Below, in pieces: positions 5,596-9,065 of a stretch of DNA of 9,065 nt. The notes beneath the pieces were generated by a model. That model was not told where the DNA came from and did not search any database. It worked only from the letters and a program-made list of their open reading frames with translations. The translations under genes were made by a program, and so were the position numbers. The DNA is from an uncultured Lachnospiraceae bacterium (GTDB taxonomy: Bacteria > Bacillota_A > Clostridia > Lachnospirales > Lachnospiraceae). Position 1 is the first letter of the stretch. Every line of letters starts with the position of its first letter. The stretch lies in NCBI GenBank assembly GCA_902787595.1, contig CADAHD010000073.1:1-9065 (forward strand). The letters are read 5' to 3'.

Positions 5596-8550
5596 GTGAA
5601 TAATAAGAAAATAGTATTTCAGGTAACAAAGACATACATGAAGAAAAACAAGAAAAGGACTACCATAACCTTTCTGGGAATACTGGTAACGGTAATGCTT
5701 ATGACAGCAGTATTCATAGGCAAGGATACCGTTATGAAATATATGGAAAATGCCGTGGCCGCAGATCAGGGAAGCTGGCATATGCAGGTATATGATGTGG
5801 ATAAAACAATAGTCGATGAGATAAAAGCCTTACCCTGCATAGAAAAGGCAGAAGTTTCCAGAGCACTTGGATACAGTGAATTTGCGGCAAGCGGAAATCC
5901 CGATGAAACACCCTTTATCGAGCTGAAAGGCTATTCCGGTGAGATATTCAAGTGGATGAACATAAGTCTCATCGAGGGGCGTTTCCCGCAGAATGACAGG
6001 GAACTGATCATAAGTAAAAGGGCTATCGACGAAGGGGCAGATATAAAGGTCGGAGACACTATGGAGATTGATGCTTTTACAAGATATATTCACGCATTTC
6101 TGTCAGATGAAGAAAAAAAGGCGATCGAAGAAGAAGGTAAAGAACCCGGAGGAGTGATGTTCGGAACGGGCTTCACTGTCACTCACGGTGATACAGTAGA
6201 AGTCCCCGATCATTTCCCCTGTTATGAAGAGAATGATATATTTGAGGAGATCCATAAGCCTACGGGACTTAAGGGCACATACACGGTAGTAGGCATAATG
6301 GGATCACCTGATTACGAATCGCCGGGACAGGGTGGGTATATAGCACTTACAGCTACCGGCAGTGATGTGGCTGATAATGAAAAAGTGAATCTCGTGCTTA
6401 CCATAGATCTTGATACAAAAACGGATGTTTACGGAGAGATTGCAAAGCTCATCGATGCATCCAGGACAGATGAGGAAAGAGAAAAGCTCATAGAGTCGGG
6501 CATTGCATATGTCGGTAAAGACGGTATATGTATCCCTATGGAGAACGGAAAGATACTTTCCAACGATATGCTGCTTTCCTTTGCGGCAAAGGGACAGGAT
6601 GAGAGCTTCAATTTCCTGATGGTATTCTTTCAGGCATTCTTTATAGTACTGATCACGGCTGCTTCGCTGGTTCTGATATACAACGTTTTCAGCATGTCCT
6701 TTAAGGAAAGGAGCAGATATCTGGGTATGCTTTCATCGGTAGGCGCTACCGGTTCCCAGAAAAGATGGAGTGTATATTATGAAGTGTTTTCTCTGCTGCT
6801 GATAGCTCTGCCTCTTGGTATCATCATGGGACTCTTTGTGATCAAAGGCGGGATGGAATTATTAAAGCCGCATTTTGCAAAGATCATATCGGCCATAGCA
6901 TCCAATGTGATAAACGGCAGGAGCAGTGAGATAGAATACAGGCTGATGATCAATCCGGTAAACCTTGTATTTATAATATTGTTTTCCGCATTGACGGTAT
7001 GGCTTTCCGCACTGATACCGGCTCTTAGGATCAGCAAAGTGGGACCTGTGGAAAGCATAAGGGGGAATGAAGGCGGAGCAAAGCTTAAGAAGAAAGGATA
7101 CAGGACATATCTGAACTTTATGTTAAAGGGAAAGGCGGAAAGGCTGCTTGCCAATGCATCCGTGGAAAGAAACACTCATTCGACCAAAGGCATAATCAGA
7201 AGTATCACGGCGTTCATCGCGCTCACGCTTATTACGGCATTTGCTGCACGAAGCTTCACCGATATACTGGAGAGTAAGGCGAACCGCGAACAGCTCGTAC
7301 CCGGAGAAGCCTATAGCAGCTATTCGTATAGATTCGGAATAGAAGATGATATACAGTATCAAAAAGGTAAAGAAGAGATAGCTTCCTCCGATGAAGTGAG
7401 CGGATACAGAGAAATGAACTTCAACATGTATTCCTATCACATTGATTATGATATATTCACTGATGAATACAAAAACGCCCTCAGTACAACACTTGAAAAG
7501 TATTTTCCTGACGGCATGCCCGAATGGGTCAGATCGTCCTACATGGGTAACGGTGATCTCTTCTCGGATCCTGCGGTCAACATCATCACGTTCTCTCAGG
7601 AGGAGTATGACAGCATAGCAAAAAAAGCCGGTATAGATGTTTCCGGATACAAAGATGAGATAAATGCATTGGTATATGAGGATATTTCAATATCCACCGA
7701 TGACTACCGTTTTGATTCGGATGGAGCAGTAAAGCCTGATTACAGTGTGTATCAGATAAAGAGACCGCTTAATGCGAAAGCCGGTGAAATGACGGAACTG
7801 CTTACTTACGAGTATGATGAGGAAAATGAGGATTTCATTGATGTAACTGTTCCCGTGAGGATAGCAGGCTACGTATCTGCTGAAGATATAAAAGAGTTTT
7901 ATACCTTAAGGGGAAGCGAACTGTGGCTGCTGGTATCCGAAGACACAAAAGCGAAGATCGATGAGATGGCCGGAATTGCTGCGCATGGGATAGATTCAAG
8001 GCTCATACTCTTTGATGTAAATACGGATGACTCAAAGCTGATAAGAAGGCTTTCGCAGATAAAAGATGAGTATGGGGACAGCGCAGTGGAAACAGCAGGC
8101 CTGATCAGCGAGTACACGGATTTTAAGACCGCAGTGACAAAGATAGCTGATATAGTTGCAGTATGTTTTACGATACTGATCGCGATCATCTGCCTTATGA
8201 ATCTGTATAATTCCGTGATGGGCAGACGTCTGGCCAGACAAAAAGAGCTTTCGGTCCTTCATTCAATGGGGATGGGCAGAGGCCAGAGATCAAAGATGCT
8301 GATGCTGGAGAATATCAGGCTGCTTATCCATTCGGTCATAAATTCGGCTTTAATAACCGCCGCATTTGTGGTATGCTTACGTATACTGCTGGATATGAGG
8401 TTCGGCCATATGATATTCAGCCTTCCTTTGTGGCAGATACTGCTGACTTTTGGCATAAGCTTTGCAGGCTTGCATATTTTTACTGCCATATGTTACAGAG
8501 AAGATGACAATACGCAGATCATAGAACAGATACGTATGGAGAGTGTATGA
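5596..8550 (+). CDS. FtsX-like ABC transporter permease with two large extracellular domains
   Basis: A 984-residue polytopic protein from the GTG start. About eight membrane helices are visible, in a 1+3 / 1+3 pattern: TM1 about 22-42; an extracellular domain of about 295 residues (43-337); TM2-4 about 338-366, 396-418 and 455-478; TM5 about 534-553; a second extracellular domain of similar size (555-850); TM6-8 about 850-876, 908-932 and 945-968. The conserved FtsX-type segments after TM2 (SFKERSRYLGMLSSVGAT) and after TM6 (GRRLARQKELSVLHSMGMG) mark two FtsX domains and probably contact the ATPase. This doubled layout differs from BceB (ten helices, one ectodomain) and from MacB (four helices). 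It is much larger than a typical BceB of roughly 650 residues. It forms a complex with the ATPase encoded 16 bp upstream. Function may be export, extraction or sensing of an envelope-active compound, or mechanotransmission; the substrate cannot be told. Confidence 0.88.
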   Translation: MNNKKIVFQVTKTYMKKNKKRTTITFLGILVTVMLMTAVFIGKDTVMKYMENAVAADQGSWHMQVYDVDKTIVDEIKALPCIEKAEVSRALGYSEFAASGNPDETPFIELKGYSGEIFKWMNISLIEGRFPQNDRELIISKRAIDEGADIKVGDTMEIDAFTRYIHAFLSDEEKKAIEEEGKEPGGVMFGTGFTVTHGDTVEVPDHFPCYEENDIFEEIHKPTGLKGTYTVVGIMGSPDYESPGQGGYIALTATGSDVADNEKVNLVLTIDLDTKTDVYGEIAKLIDASRTDEEREKLIESGIAYVGKDGICIPMENGKILSNDMLLSFAAKGQDESFNFLMVFFQAFFIVLITAASLVLIYNVFSMSFKERSRYLGMLSSVGATGSQKRWSVYYEVFSLLLIALPLGIIMGLFVIKGGMELLKPHFAKIISAIASNVINGRSSEIEYRLMINPVNLVFIILFSALTVWLSALIPALRISKVGPVESIRGNEGGAKLKKKGYRTYLNFMLKGKAERLLANASVERNTHSTKGIIRSITAFIALTLITAFAARSFTDILESKANREQLVPGEAYSSYSYRFGIEDDIQYQKGKEEIASSDEVSGYREMNFNMYSYHIDYDIFTDEYKNALSTTLEKYFPDGMPEWVRSSYMGNGDLFSDPAVNIITFSQEEYDSIAKKAGIDVSGYKDEINALVYEDISISTDDYRFDSDGAVKPDYSVYQIKRPLNAKAGEMTELLTYEYDEENEDFIDVTVPVRIAGYVSAEDIKEFYTLRGSELWLLVSEDTKAKIDEMAGIAAHGIDSRLILFDVNTDDSKLIRRLSQIKDEYGDSAVETAGLISEYTDFKTAVTKIADIVAVCFTILIAIICLMNLYNSVMGRRLARQKELSVLHSMGMGRGQRSKMLMLENIRLLIHSVINSALITAAFVVCLRILLDMRFGHMIFSLPLWQILLTFGISFAGLHIFTAICYREDDNTQIIEQIRMESV

Positions 8551-9065
8551 GGATACTTATAGTTGAAGACGATCCGATCATAGTGGAGGGATTAAAGATA
8601 GCGCTTTCCCAGGAAGGATATGAAGTACAGTCTTTCGGTGATATGAAGAGCAGTTTAAAAGAGATACAGAAGGAGGTATGCTTTGATGCATGCCTCCTTG
8701 ACGTTAATCTCCCCGACGGTGACGGATTTCAGATATGCAAGGCGATAAGGGAGAGGTCGGAGGTGCCGGTCATTTTTCTTACAGCCTGCGATGATGAGAT
8801 ACATACCGTGCTGGCTTTTGAGCAGGGCGCAGACGATTATATCGCAAAGCCTTTCAGGATAAGGGAACTGATAGCCAGGATAAAGGCTGTGATCAGAAGG
8901 AGCAGGGGAGGTGCGCCCGCAGCCGGATCAAAGGAAGCGGCAGAGCTTAAGGAAGATAATGATGTCATCATGGTAGGAAAGAATACCCTGGATATTAAGA
9001 CAGGTAAGGTGATGCGCGGGGATGAAGAGATCTTTCTCTCTGCTGTGGAATACAGGCTTTTGCTT
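8547..9065 (+). CDS. OmpR/PhoB-family response regulator (3'-truncated)
   Basis: The first 173 residues of a two-component DNA-binding regulator; the frame is open to the window's last base. The receiver domain (about 1-115) has the acidic pair D8-D9, phosphoacceptor D52 (LLDVNLPDGDGF), T79 (FLTA) and K101-P102 (AKPF), all intact. A linker rich in Ala/Glu/Lys (about 118-136) leads to the N-terminal strands of a winged-helix output domain (VIMVGKNTLDIKTGKV..., then LSAVEYRLL), marking it as OmpR/PhoB type. The start ATG overlaps the permease stop in ATGA, so translation is probably coupled; a GGAGAG at 8538-8543 is only 3 nt away. It is co-transcribed with the transporter and likely controls it through the GTCA sites at 4791-4864. 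A histidine kinase gene is expected downstream but is not in the window. Confidence 0.95.
   Translation, partial: MRILIVEDDPIIVEGLKIALSQEGYEVQSFGDMKSSLKEIQKEVCFDACLLDVNLPDGDGFQICKAIRERSEVPVIFLTACDDEIHTVLAFEQGADDYIAKPFRIRELIARIKAVIRRSRGGAPAAGSKEAAELKEDNDVIMVGKNTLDIKTGKVMRGDEEIFLSAVEYRLLL

Noticed and set aside
4890..9065. Canonical Bce-type bacitracin resistance operon (bceAB with bceRS)
   Set aside because: The ATPase and regulator would fit, but the permease is far longer and has two ectodomains with about eight helices instead of the BceB layout, so no bce symbol was assigned.
1..9065. Mobile elements, tRNA/rRNA genes, CRISPR arrays
   Set aside because: No transposase or integrase motifs, no terminal repeats, no cloverleaf-like sequence and no regularly spaced repeats were seen on either strand.

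Overview
The window reads as a chromosomal segment of an anaerobic Firmicute, most likely a Lachnospiraceae (Butyrivibrio/Roseburia-like) gut or rumen bacterium. Reasons: strong AGGAG-type ribosome binding sites, frequent ATA and AGA/AGG codons, moderate G+C, a GH26 mannanase-type enzyme, an HD-GYP protein with clostridial-looking accessory domains, and an ABC transporter/two-component cluster. The genus is inferred from style, not demonstrated. All genes are on the + strand and coding density is high.

Layout. (1) 1-498: 3' part of an AlkD-type DNA alkylation repair gene. (2) 499-598: a short intergenic region with nested inverted repeats. (3) 599-4731: a tight three-gene cluster of a membrane-anchored HD-GYP c-di-GMP phosphodiesterase with a duplicated C-terminal domain (TTG start), a GH26 glycosidase without signal peptide, and a lipoprotein with a probable internal duplication. 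The gaps are 33 and 20 bp, and a clear intrinsic terminator closes the cluster at 4748-4790. (4) 4791-4889: a regulatory region dense in GTCA half-sites. (5) 4890-9065: an ABC-transporter ATPase, a large two-ectodomain FtsX-type permease (GTG start), and an OmpR-family response regulator that overlaps the permease stop by ATGA and runs off the window.

How the genes may work together. In the first cluster, an enzyme predicted to act on beta-mannan-type oligosaccharides in the cytoplasm is co-expressed with a c-di-GMP phosphodiesterase. The C-terminal half of that phosphodiesterase consists of two copies of a domain of beta-rich appearance, predicted to face the cytoplasm. One idea worth testing is that intracellular glycan breakdown is coupled to c-di-GMP turnover, with the lipoprotein acting at the cell surface; nothing in the sequence proves it. 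In the second cluster, the ATPase and permease form one transporter or mechanotransmission-type complex, probably autoregulated by the downstream response regulator through the GTCA sites; its histidine kinase is expected just past the window.

No tRNA, rRNA, CRISPR array, insertion sequence or phage gene was seen. The most unusual items are the duplicated C-terminal domain on the HD-GYP protein next to a cytosolic GH26 enzyme, and the cluster of phased GTCA motifs before the ABC operon.
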